DNA from: CAYMST01 sp964393115
Lineage (GTDB): Bacteria > Bacteroidota > Bacteroidia > Cytophagales > Cyclobacteriaceae
Length of the DNA stretch: 6,755 nucleotides
NCBI GenBank assembly: GCA_964393115.1
Contig: CAYMST010000261.1
Span: 1 to 6,755 of the forward strand
Reading direction: 5' to 3'
Part shown: in pieces, positions 1 through 6,755 of the stretch
Layout: each line of letters opens with the position of its first letter
How positions within the stretch are numbered: the first letter of the stretch is position 1
Position numbers and translations under genes: made by a program
The notes under the pieces: model-generated
The model's input: only the letters and a program-made list of their open reading frames with translations
The model's database searches: none
What the model was told of the DNA's origin: nothing

Positions 1-589
1 ATTCACCCGTATCAACCCAAGATAAATATTCAAAAACCCTTCGCTGTTCTACCATAACTCTTACAAAGAAGAAATTATCGCCCTCGGGATTATCTGCCTC
101 AAGTAATACCCGCACATGGGATCTACTATTATCAAAGAAACTGGTGTTTTCCACTTGGAAATCTACATTTTTGATTGACACTCTTTCAGGAATTCTTATT
201 TCAGCTTCGGAAGTTTCAAAAGCATCATGCGAAACACTTAGGCTATATTGTTCTCCTGTATTGATTTGCACCTCCTTATTTTCATAATAAAAAGGCGCCT
301 CAAATGCGCTAGACAGTACACTTTGTTCTATGACGTCAAAAGTGTAAGTCGAACCACTTTCAGCTTTTAAAATTACCGTTGCATCTTTCACCAATCCATT
401 TTTAAGATCACCCTCGTCTTCAAGAATATTAAATGTTCGATGAACAAAAATTCTTGGAACACTATCAGCTTCTAGTATCGCTAATGGTACAATCCTATTT
501 GGAATTGGGTCTAATTCCAGATCCAAAACAGTCTCACACGCTTGACAAACCATCAGACCTAGCACAAAAATTTGATTGAAAATCTTCAT
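1..589 (-). CDS. DUF4249-like outer-membrane lipoprotein, C-terminus beyond window
   Basis: This partial gene was read by translating the minus strand from the ATG at 587-589; 196 codons stay open to the left edge, so the C-terminal part is missing. The protein starts MKIFNQIFVLGLMVCQAC, a short basic/hydrophobic signal ending in a lipobox-like CQAC with Cys18 as the probable lipidated residue. The -3 position is Cys rather than the usual Leu, so the lipobox is loose. The following CETVLDLELDP stretch resembles the 'CE..idldl' start typical of DUF4249 proteins, and the rest reads as beta-rich (alternating segments such as ATVILKAESGSTYTFDV). DUF4249 genes commonly sit next to TonB-dependent receptors in Bacteroidota, as here: the receptor stop codon is 10 bp upstream, so the two are probably co-transcribed. 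I infer a surface or periplasmic accessory of that receptor. Biochemical function and substrate are unknown. The family call rests on N-terminal pattern and context, not on a search. Confidence 0.8.
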   Translation of the reverse strand, partial: MKIFNQIFVLGLMVCQACETVLDLELDPIPNRIVPLAILEADSVPRIFVHRTFNILEDEGDLKNGLVKDATVILKAESGSTYTFDVIEQSVLSSAFEAPFYYENKEVQINTGEQYSLSVSHDAFETSEAEIRIPERVSIKNVDFQVENTSFFDNSRSHVRVLLEADNPEGDNFFFVRVMVEQRRVFEYLSWVDTGE

Positions 590-599
590 TGCTCAGAAT

Positions 600-2963
600 T
601 TAAAATTTGAACTGGTAGCTTACCGATGGAACAAAAGGCAATAGAGAGTATTGAATCAACCGTCCATTATCGCCACGACTAGTATCATAGTCTATAAAGA
701 ATGGGTTTTTACGATTATAGAGGTTGTAAGCACCTACGTTCCAAGTGCGTTCTCCCCATTTTTTCTGCTTCGTAAACGAGAGTGACACATCAAACCGGTG
801 AAAAGCCGGCATACGATAAGCGTTTCTGGCTTCAAAATGATGAGCTCCACTTTCACCGATCAAAAACGGTGTATCTCCTTCAAAAAAGCCTACGCTTGAG
901 TTATACTTAAACGAAGGAAGGGTAGTCGCATTTCCTGTACCATACACCCATGAAGCGGATAATTTTACGTTCTTTTTGATTTGATAATTAAATACCGCGG
1001 AAACATCATGCCTTCTATCAAATTTATAAGGAAATGATTTGCCAAAGTTGAGATTGTCAAACTTTCGAGTAGTACTAGACAGCGTGTACCCGATCCAACC
1101 AGTACTCCTACCATGTCTCTTTTCAAGCAAAAATTCTATACCCTTACTGACCCCATCTCCTACTTCTATGTTGTCTTCATAAGAATTCTCAAAATCAATG
1201 AAAGAAGCCCCATTTCTATACTCTATCACATTACGCATGGTCTTGTAATAGCCCTCTACTGATAACCTATATTTAGAGTTAAGTTCCTTAGTAATTCCAA
1301 TGGAAACCTGATCAGAATATTGTGGCGCAACCCTATCTGTTGCAGGCACCCAAAGGTCGGTTGGTAACCCTACTCCAGAGTTAGAAAGCAGATGGATAAA
1401 CTGAGCCATTTTAGCATAAGATCCCTTCAGAGAAGTATTCGAGTTGAGTCTCCAATTGGCCGAAACTCGCGGCTGAAAGCTAAAAAAGGAATTATCTCTT
1501 ACATGAAATAAAGAGCCGTGTATCCCTATGTTGAGTTTCAAGTGATCACTAATCTTCCAGTCGTCCTCAACATATACAAAAGACTCAAAGGCATTAATAT
1601 CTTCTGCACCTAGATTAATCTCGGCCAAGTTACTGCTTGCTTGATTTACCCCAGGTCGAAATTGGTGCCGTGTGGTGTTAATACCAAACTTGATGTAGTG
1701 ATTGGGGGAAGGGATATAATCGAAGTTTATATTCAGCCCAAAGTCCCTGACTCCAGAAAAATATTGCTGTTCGTAAAAAGTATCCTCAATCTCAGGATCA
1801 TGATTATCGATCTTTGATTCTTGACCAATAAAGAATCTATATCTGCTGTAAGTTAGCGTGGTATTCGCAAAAAGCTTGTTGTTTATGATATGGTTCCATC
1901 TCATGGCCCCGGTGATATTTCCCCAGGTTAGTTTGAAGTTTTCATGGGAGACGTCGTTGCCATCGTCTTTATTCAATCTAGAAAAAGCCTTGTCTTGCCC
2001 GGTATAGAAGCTTAGGTAAACGCGGTCTTTATCTGAAAAACGATGATTTATTTTCGCATTTACATCATGAAAAAAGTATCCTGCATTAAGTTTTGAACCC
2101 GTTTGTTTTCGGGCACTTCGGGCTATAAATGGTTTCGCAAAGAGATCTAAATACGTTCGTCTCCCAGAAACCAAAAAAGTAGTTTTATCACTTAAAGGAC
2201 CATCTAATGTTAGTTTAGAAGAAAGTAATCCTACGGAACCTTCACCTCTGAGCCTTTGATTATTGCCCTCTTTCATATTAATGTCCACTACTGATGACAG
2301 TCTCCCGCCAAATCTTGCCGGAAACCCACCTTTTATGAGAGAAACGTTGTTAATGGCATCAGCATTGAACACCGACAAAAACCCAAACAAATGTGAGGCA
2401 TTATACACGGGCACGCCATCAAGTAAAATAAGGTTTTGATCTGGGCCACCACCTCTCACGTAAAGTCCTGTAGTACCCTCGTTTCCAGATTGAACACCCG
2501 GTAATAACTGCATGGATTTCAAGACATCCACTTCACCAAGAAGGGTGGGTAAAGCTTTTATTTGTTTTGCACTGATTTCATGAAGTCCCATCTGCGTAGA
2601 GTTAAGGCGATGGCCATAATCGCTTTCACTTTCAATAATTACCTCATCCAATGTTTTGGGATGTAGTAGTATATGCAAAGTAGTATCCTGATTGTCGAGT
2701 GATACGGATCTGGTCATCAGGTCATACCCCACATAGCTATAGCCAATTTCATAATTACCTGAAGGAAGGGTAATGCTGTAGAAACCGTATAAATTAGTTA
2801 CAGTACCCGTCTTAAGTTCTTTTATCCAAACAGAGGCTCCAATTAAGTTCTCACCAGAGGTGGCGTCTCTGATAAAGCCATTTAAAGTTCTTTTTGATTG
2901 TGCGCTTGTACATAATGGTATTAAGTTGAAGATGATGAGAATTCCAGTTTTGGTTTTAAACAT
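600..2963 (-). CDS. TonB-dependent receptor with carboxypeptidase-like regulatory domain
   Basis: This is an outer-membrane beta-barrel transporter of 787 residues, expected to import a ligand using energy from TonB-ExbBD. Residues 1-21 are a signal peptide (cleavage probably after LCTSA, before Gln22). Residues about 27-105 form a carboxypeptidase-regulatory-like beta-sandwich (GFIRDATSGENLIGASV). LDEVIIES at 105-112 is a TonB-box-like segment. The plug spans about 128-232, with YVRGGGPDQN (168-177), LDGVPVYN (181-188) and GGFPARFGGRLSS (212-224). The remainder is the barrel, with YNLYNRKNP at 746-754 and a terminal aromatic strand YQFKF. The length fits the smaller Bacteroidota receptors rather than SusC proteins (about 1000 residues), and no SusD follows; the partner is the DUF4249-like lipoprotein. 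The ATG at 2961-2963 is chosen because it places the signal peptide at the N-terminus. There is no clear Shine-Dalgarno sequence or TAnnTTTG promoter upstream. No FecR/ECF sigma pair is visible. The substrate cannot be deduced. Confidence 0.95.
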   Translation of the reverse strand: MFKTKTGILIIFNLIPLCTSAQSKRTLNGFIRDATSGENLIGASVWIKELKTGTVTNLYGFYSITLPSGNYEIGYSYVGYDLMTRSVSLDNQDTTLHILLHPKTLDEVIIESESDYGHRLNSTQMGLHEISAKQIKALPTLLGEVDVLKSMQLLPGVQSGNEGTTGLYVRGGGPDQNLILLDGVPVYNASHLFGFLSVFNADAINNVSLIKGGFPARFGGRLSSVVDINMKEGNNQRLRGEGSVGLLSSKLTLDGPLSDKTTFLVSGRRTYLDLFAKPFIARSARKQTGSKLNAGYFFHDVNAKINHRFSDKDRVYLSFYTGQDKAFSRLNKDDGNDVSHENFKLTWGNITGAMRWNHIINNKLFANTTLTYSRYRFFIGQESKIDNHDPEIEDTFYEQQYFSGVRDFGLNINFDYIPSPNHYIKFGINTTRHQFRPGVNQASSNLAEINLGAEDINAFESFVYVEDDWKISDHLKLNIGIHGSLFHVRDNSFFSFQPRVSANWRLNSNTSLKGSYAKMAQFIHLLSNSGVGLPTDLWVPATDRVAPQYSDQVSIGITKELNSKYRLSVEGYYKTMRNVIEYRNGASFIDFENSYEDNIEVGDGVSKGIEFLLEKRHGRSTGWIGYTLSSTTRKFDNLNFGKSFPYKFDRRHDVSAVFNYQIKKNVKLSASWVYGTGNATTLPSFKYNSSVGFFEGDTPFLIGESGAHHFEARNAYRMPAFHRFDVSLSFTKQKKWGERTWNVGAYNLYNRKNPFFIDYDTSRGDNGRLIQYSLLPFVPSVSYQFKF

Positions 2964-3098
2964 GTTAAATTTAGAATGGTGTATACTAATGGTTAAAAAA
3001 CATTTTTGAGTATTGATTATTGCATAACCAACACGGGTAGTACATCTATATCCATTTTGTCCCTATCTATCCATTGGAAATTTTAAGAAATTTAACAT
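2962..3098. repeat. 11-bp perfect inverted repeat overlapping the receptor start codon
   Basis: ATGTTAAATTT at 2962-2972 is the exact reverse complement of AAATTTAACAT at 3088-3098, with 115 bp between the arms. The proximal arm covers two bases of the receptor start codon and the bases just before it. If a minus-strand transcript starts beyond 3098, the two arms could pair and hide the start codon. The arms are AT-rich, so a chance match is possible. Function is inference only. Confidence 0.4.
3049..3075. repeat. Direct repeat pair TATCCATT, 19 bp apart
   Basis: TATCCATT occurs at 3049-3056 and again at 3068-3075. Both copies are preceded by an ATCTA-like segment (the first carries two extra bases). 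On the receptor strand the repeats read AATGGATA. The 19-bp period is close to two helical turns, which suits a tandem operator, but no regulator is known and the repeat is short. They lie about 85-110 bp upstream of the receptor start codon and about 135-160 bp upstream of pyrG. Confidence 0.3.
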
Positions 3099-3169
3099 CT
3101 GCGTTCAGAGCCTTTGACAGTATTCTTCAAGATTATTGGCGGATCAAACAAATTTTTAAGTCTTTCTTC

Positions 3170-3177
3170 TAACTTTG
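3170..3177 (+). promoter_or_regulatory. Bacteroidota-type -7 promoter element of pyrG
   Basis: TAACTTTG matches the TAnnTTTG -7 consensus of the Bacteroidota primary sigma factor exactly and is followed by CACCCCG. It lies 33 bp before the pyrG ATG, so transcription would start near 3182-3186 and give a leader of roughly 25-30 nt. A TTTG -33 element is not evident at the expected distance (about 3146-3150, where the sequence is A-rich), so the upstream box is weak or absent. No Shine-Dalgarno sequence precedes the start codon, which is normal for this phylum. Confidence 0.7.
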
Positions 3178-3210
3178 CACCCCGTAATAAAAATCCATCA
3201 AATTTTTTGA

Positions 3211-4842
3211 ATGAATAATAAAGAAGCCAAATACATTTTTGTTACGGGTGGTGTAACATCCTCCTTAGGCAAAGGAATCATATCTGCTTCTCTTGGGAAG
3301 CTACTTCAAGCAAGGGGTTATTCGGTAACCATTCAAAAATTTGATCCCTACATCAATGTAGATCCCGGGACGCTAAACCCTTATGAACATGGAGAGTGTT
3401 ATGTCACCGATGACGGTGCAGAAACAGACCTTGACTTAGGGCATTATGAGCGGTTTTTGAATAGTCCTACCTCTCAAGCCAATAATGTCACCACTGGTCG
3501 TATCTATTATGATGTGATCAAAAAGGAAAGACAAGGGCATTATCTGGGAAAAACAGTTCAAGTAGTCCCGCATATCACAGATTTAATCAAGTTTTCGTTT
3601 TATAAGCTTGGTGAAACTGGAAAATATGACTTCGTAATCACTGAGATTGGTGGCTGTGTAGGTGATATAGAGTCATTGCCTTTTATAGAAGCCGTTCGTC
3701 AGGCGAGATTTGAGTTAGGCCGAGATAACTTTATAAATATCCACTTAACGCTAGTTCCATACTTGAAAGCTGCAGGCGAATTAAAGACAAAGCCTACTCA
3801 ACACTCTGTTAAGCAATTATTGGAAGCTGGTATTCAGCCGGATATTTTAGTATGTCGTGCTGAGCAACCAATCCCGTCTGAAATAAGAAGAAAATTAGCC
3901 CTCTTTTGTAATGTCCCTGTAAATGCTGTCATTGAGGCTGCAGATGCAGAAACAATATATGATGTTCCACTTAAGATGCGTAAAGAGCAGCTTGATGAGC
4001 GTGTACTCCAAGCTCTACACATGGACGCAGGTTTAGAGCCAAAGCTGGAACATTGGAAGGAATTTCTCGGAAGGCTTAAAAACCCAACTAGCGATGTTAA
4101 CATTGCTTTAGTTGGTAAATACGTAGAACTCAAAGACGCTTATAAATCTATTGCCGAAGCTTTCGTACATGCAGGTGCTAAACAAGAGTGTAAGGTAAAG
4201 CTTCATTGGATCCACTCTGAAGATATCAAAATAGAAAACTGTCATAAGTTTCTAGATGAAATGGATGGCATTCTTGTAGCGCCGGGTTTCGGTGAGCGCG
4301 GCATCGAAGGTAAAGTTCGAGCGGTTGAATACGCCAGAACCAATAAAGTACCATTCTTTGGGATTTGTTTAGGGCTTCAAGTAGCAACTATTGAATTCGC
4401 CAGAAACGTATTGGGACATACTGATGCCAACTCCATAGAGATGCACCCCGAAACATCTTACCCTGTTATTCACCTTATGGAAGAGCAGAAAAAGGTAAAA
4501 GCTGTTGGTGGAACGATGCGTCTGGGGGCGTTCAAGTGTGAGCTTAAGAAAAATAGCCATGCCCAAAAGGCATATGGTAGTGTGAAAATCTCAGAGCGTC
4601 ACCGTCACAGATACGAGTTCAACAGCGCATACCTTGAAGAGTTCGAAAAGGCAGGGTTTAGAGCTACAGGTATTAACCCAGACACCAAATTGGTGGAAGT
4701 TATGGAGTTAAAAGACCATCCTTATTTCTTGGGTTCGCAGTATCACCCTGAATTAAAAAGCACAGTACTTTCCCCTCACCCACTTTTTGTGAGTTTCGTG
4801 AAAGCAGCCATGACATTTAAAAAAGAAAAAGAAAACAATTAG
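3211..4842 (+). CDS. pyrG: CTP synthase (glutamine-hydrolysing)
   Basis: This enzyme converts UTP, ATP and glutamine to CTP, the last step of de novo pyrimidine nucleotide synthesis, in the cytoplasm. At 543 residues it has the usual family length. The N-terminal amidoligase domain (about 5-270) has the P-loop region VTGGVTSSLGKG (11-22), the Mg/ATP-binding segment DDGAETDLDLGHYERF with Asp73, Glu145 in TEIGGCVGDIES, and the nucleotide-binding loop KTKPTQHS (192-199). The class I glutamine amidotransferase domain (about 296-535) has an oxyanion-type loop APGFGERG (357-364), the nucleophile Cys386 in FFGICLGLQ, and His512/Glu514 in YHPE, completing the triad. All key residues are intact. The ATG is placed a few residues before KYIFVTGG, as is normal for the family. 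A TAnnTTTG promoter lies 33 bp upstream and yidC begins 16 bp after the stop, so the two are probably one operon. CTP/UTP feedback control is a family property; no attenuator is seen in the short leader. Confidence 0.99.
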   Translation: MNNKEAKYIFVTGGVTSSLGKGIISASLGKLLQARGYSVTIQKFDPYINVDPGTLNPYEHGECYVTDDGAETDLDLGHYERFLNSPTSQANNVTTGRIYYDVIKKERQGHYLGKTVQVVPHITDLIKFSFYKLGETGKYDFVITEIGGCVGDIESLPFIEAVRQARFELGRDNFINIHLTLVPYLKAAGELKTKPTQHSVKQLLEAGIQPDILVCRAEQPIPSEIRRKLALFCNVPVNAVIEAADAETIYDVPLKMRKEQLDERVLQALHMDAGLEPKLEHWKEFLGRLKNPTSDVNIALVGKYVELKDAYKSIAEAFVHAGAKQECKVKLHWIHSEDIKIENCHKFLDEMDGILVAPGFGERGIEGKVRAVEYARTNKVPFFGICLGLQVATIEFARNVLGHTDANSIEMHPETSYPVIHLMEEQKKVKAVGGTMRLGAFKCELKKNSHAQKAYGSVKISERHRHRYEFNSAYLEEFEKAGFRATGINPDTKLVEVMELKDHPYFLGSQYHPELKSTVLSPHPLFVSFVKAAMTFKKEKENN

Positions 4843-4858
4843 TTCTAAGTAAATTAAG

Positions 4859-6664
4859 ATGGAAAGAAACCAATTAATTGGAACGGTATTACTTGTCGTT
4901 TTAATTACTGTATATTTTCAGTTCTTCACTCCTTCTGCAGAAGAAATTGTTGAACAAAATAAGCAGGAACAGGTCGATCAGACCGTTCAAAGTAGTAATG
5001 AAATCATTAAGAAAGGCACTCCTACAACAGAATTGGATAGTGTTGCAAGATTGGCCTATGGCGTGTTTTCAACTGGACTTGATGGTGCAGAAGAATCCGT
5101 TACTCTCGAGAATGAAAAGTTAATTATTGACTTTAGTTCTAAAGGAGGTGCTGTCAAAAAAGTAACGCTAAAGGAATTTAAAGATCAGCATCAACAGCCC
5201 TTAGTATTATTGGATGAAAATAGTAGTGAGTTAGAATGGTCCTTTATTTCAAGCAACAAGCAAATAGGCCTCAATGACTTATTCTTTGAGTCTTCTAAAT
5301 CAAGTGCTGATGGGTCACAGAAGCTAGTCTTTACCCTTAGGTTAGATGATCAGGGTAAAACAATCACACAGGAATACACATTAGCCCCTTCTGGTTATGA
5401 GCTGCAATATGCTGTTCGTTTTAATGGTTTGGAAGCCTTTGTGCCAGAGCAAACGATCCAGTTAAATTGGCGAAATGATATCCGAAAAGTAGAAAGTGAC
5501 CTTGTAGACTCAAGAAATAAGACGACGATTGGATATGGTCTAGCAAATGGTGATACTGACGAGTTATCCCCTACCTCAAAAGACGCACAGGAAGAAAAGA
5601 TTAGCGAAGCCATTAGTTGGATATCATTTAAGCAAAAGTTCTTTAATAGTGGACTGATTGCTATTGGTGGTTTTGAAAACGCCAAAATTTCAACATCAAT
5701 TAATACTGCAGATTCCTTAGTTGTTAAGCACGGAAACGCTTCGTTATCCTTATCATCTAGTACTTTGCATAAGGGTGCCGAATACAAGTTCTTTTTCGGT
5801 CCTAACGACTATCATGAACTGGCTGATGTAGCCGATGGGTATTCAAGCAATATCAATCTTGGTTGGTTTTTAATCACACCGATCAACAAGTTCTTTATAC
5901 TCCCAATATTTGAATTCTTAGAAGGGTTTATTCCCAGTTATGGTGTGATTATCATTTTGATGGTAATTATCATTCGTCTGCTGTTGGCTCCGCTTACATT
6001 CAAATCTCAAGTCTCAATGGCCAAGATGAAGGTACTCAAACCTGAGATGGATGAAATAAACGAGGAGTTTGGAGATGATATGCAAAAGAAGCAATCGGCA
6101 ACGATGAAATTATACCAGTCGATGGGTATCAACCCATTAAGCGGGTGTATACCGATGCTTCTACAAATGCCGATATTGTTTTCCATGTTCTACTTCTTTC
6201 CTAGTAGTATTAAGTTGAGACAAGAATCATGGTTGTGGGCAGAAGATCTTTCTACCTATGATTCTATACTCTCACTACCATTTTCCATTCCTTTCTATGG
6301 TGATCACGTGAGTTTATTCACGCTTCTAATGACCGCATCGACCATATTGTCTATTTGGTCAAATAGTCAGATGAGCGCTCAGGTTCAGGGACCTATGAAG
6401 ACCATGCAGTATGTCATGCCTATTACTTTCTTATTTTTCTTAAATGGCTATTCATCTGGTTTGACTTTCTACTACTTTGTATCCAACGTCGTCTCATACG
6501 GTCAGACATTCTTATTCAAAAAGTTTGTAGATGAGCAGAAGATTAGAAAGAAATTAGAAGAGAATAAAAAGAAAAATCAAGGCAAGAAGAAGGGTAAGTT
6601 TGCACAACGCCTTGAAGAAGCTATGAAAGCGAGTCAAGAGACTCAGCGAAATAAAAAAAGATAA
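4859..6664 (+). CDS. yidC: Membrane protein insertase YidC
   Basis: YidC inserts and folds inner-membrane proteins, alone or with SecYEG. The 601 residues read in order as follows. An N-terminal membrane anchor (about 5-23) is followed by a variable Glu/Gln-rich linker (about 26-60) and a periplasmic beta-sandwich domain (about 80-330, including SWISFKQKFFNSGLIAIGG). The conserved insertase core (about 335-555) comes next, with TM2 around 360-380, a cytoplasmic helical hairpin (SMAKMKVLKPEMDEINEEFG, 386-405), NPLSGCIPMLLQMPI (425-439), and further membrane segments around 435-447, 484-500 and 517-550. Arg373 in IIRLLLAPLT corresponds to the groove arginine that contacts substrates (Arg366 in E. 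coli). The tail from 554 to the end is strongly basic. The protein is longer than E. coli YidC (548), as is usual in Bacteroidota. The ATG follows the pyrG stop by 16 bp with no promoter or clear Shine-Dalgarno sequence between, so expression probably depends on the pyrG promoter. Confidence 0.98.
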   Translation: MERNQLIGTVLLVVLITVYFQFFTPSAEEIVEQNKQEQVDQTVQSSNEIIKKGTPTTELDSVARLAYGVFSTGLDGAEESVTLENEKLIIDFSSKGGAVKKVTLKEFKDQHQQPLVLLDENSSELEWSFISSNKQIGLNDLFFESSKSSADGSQKLVFTLRLDDQGKTITQEYTLAPSGYELQYAVRFNGLEAFVPEQTIQLNWRNDIRKVESDLVDSRNKTTIGYGLANGDTDELSPTSKDAQEEKISEAISWISFKQKFFNSGLIAIGGFENAKISTSINTADSLVVKHGNASLSLSSSTLHKGAEYKFFFGPNDYHELADVADGYSSNINLGWFLITPINKFFILPIFEFLEGFIPSYGVIIILMVIIIRLLLAPLTFKSQVSMAKMKVLKPEMDEINEEFGDDMQKKQSATMKLYQSMGINPLSGCIPMLLQMPILFSMFYFFPSSIKLRQESWLWAEDLSTYDSILSLPFSIPFYGDHVSLFTLLMTASTILSIWSNSQMSAQVQGPMKTMQYVMPITFLFFLNGYSSGLTFYYFVSNVVSYGQTFLFKKFVDEQKIRKKLEENKKKNQGKKKGKFAQRLEEAMKASQETQRNKKR

Positions 6665-6668
6665 AATC

Positions 6669-6752
6669 ATCAGGACGCTAAAACTTAGTAAGTTACTGTC
6701 TGTCAGTTTTTTACCCTAAAAACTAAGTTTCGAACATAGGCAAAAACCTGAT
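6669..6752. repeat. Nested inverted repeats downstream of yidC
   Basis: The outer arms are ATCAGG (6669-6674) and CCTGAT (6747-6752); allowing one bulged base, pairing extends through AAT (6665-6667) and ATT (6753-6755) at the window edge. The inner arms are AAACTTAGT (6681-6689) and ACTAAGTTT (6722-6730). The inner left arm is also part of a 13-bp palindrome, AACTTAGTAAGTT (6682-6694). This could be RNA structure at the end of the operon or a protein-binding site for a gene beyond the edge. There is no coding sequence in the 91 bp after yidC. Confidence 0.4.
6680..6712 (+). terminator. Weak terminator candidate after yidC
   Basis: AAAACT (6680-6685) can pair with AGTTTT (6705-6710), or alternatively ACTG (6695-6698) with CAGT (6704-6707), and a run of six T follows at 6707-6712. 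The position 15-50 bp after the yidC stop suits a terminator, but both stems are short and AT-rich or only 4 bp, so this is not a convincing intrinsic terminator. Confidence 0.25.
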
Positions 6753-6755
6753 ATT

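Noticed and set aside
1..2963. SusC/SusD polysaccharide utilisation pair
   Set aside because: The receptor is too short for SusC, the lipoprotein start resembles DUF4249 rather than SusD, and no glycan-active enzyme is visible.
600..2963. Specific assignment as a siderophore or vitamin B12 receptor
   Set aside because: The plug and barrel motifs are generic to the family; no FecR/sigma pair, riboswitch or biosynthetic neighbour in the window supports a substrate.
3113..3120. TTTGACAG, a perfect TTGACA -35-like hexamer upstream of pyrG
   Set aside because: No -10 or TAnnTTTG element lies at a suitable distance downstream of it; the TAACTTTG at 3170-3177 is more than 50 bp away.
3834..4133. 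Open reading frame of 99 codons on the minus strand inside pyrG
   Set aside because: It lies wholly antisense to a clear CTP synthase gene, has a low-complexity Ser-rich translation and no recognisable domain.
4369..4566. Open reading frame of 65 codons on the minus strand inside pyrG
   Set aside because: It is antisense to the amidotransferase domain of pyrG, with no domain and no supporting signal.
5395..5787. Open reading frame of 130 codons on the minus strand inside yidC
   Set aside because: It is antisense to the periplasmic domain of YidC; the translation looks like a reverse-frame shadow, with no motif or promoter.

Overview
The window looks like chromosome of a Bacteroidota bacterium, probably of the Cytophagales type (class-level placement is inference). 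Evidence: a TonB-dependent receptor with an N-terminal carboxypeptidase-regulatory-like domain next to a DUF4249-type lipoprotein; a pyrG followed directly by yidC, a gene order I recall as common in this phylum; a TAnnTTTG promoter element in front of pyrG; AT-rich start regions without a clear Shine-Dalgarno sequence; and a YidC of 601 residues with a long basic tail.

Layout. On the minus strand, a two-gene outer-membrane unit runs leftwards: a complete 787-residue TonB-dependent receptor (600-2963), then, 10 bp further on, a DUF4249-like lipoprotein (1-589) whose C-terminal part lies beyond the left edge. A divergent intergenic region (2964-3210) follows. It holds the pyrG promoter and two small repeat structures upstream of the receptor. 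On the plus strand, pyrG (CTP synthase, 3211-4842) and yidC (membrane protein insertase, 4859-6664) are separated by 16 bp and are probably co-transcribed. The last 91 bp hold no gene but contain nested inverted repeats and a weak terminator candidate.

How the genes fit together. The receptor and lipoprotein are probably one envelope uptake system: a TonB-driven barrel with a lipoprotein partner, substrate unknown. pyrG and yidC are housekeeping genes for CTP synthesis and inner-membrane protein insertion. Nothing mechanistic links the two pairs except the shared intergenic region.

I found no CRISPR array, defence island, transposon, RNA gene or clearly undescribed system. All three complete genes belong to familiar families with intact key motifs. 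What is left to follow up is small: an 11-bp inverted repeat overlapping the receptor start codon, spaced direct repeats upstream of the receptor, the structured end after yidC, and the unknown substrate of the receptor/DUF4249 pair.
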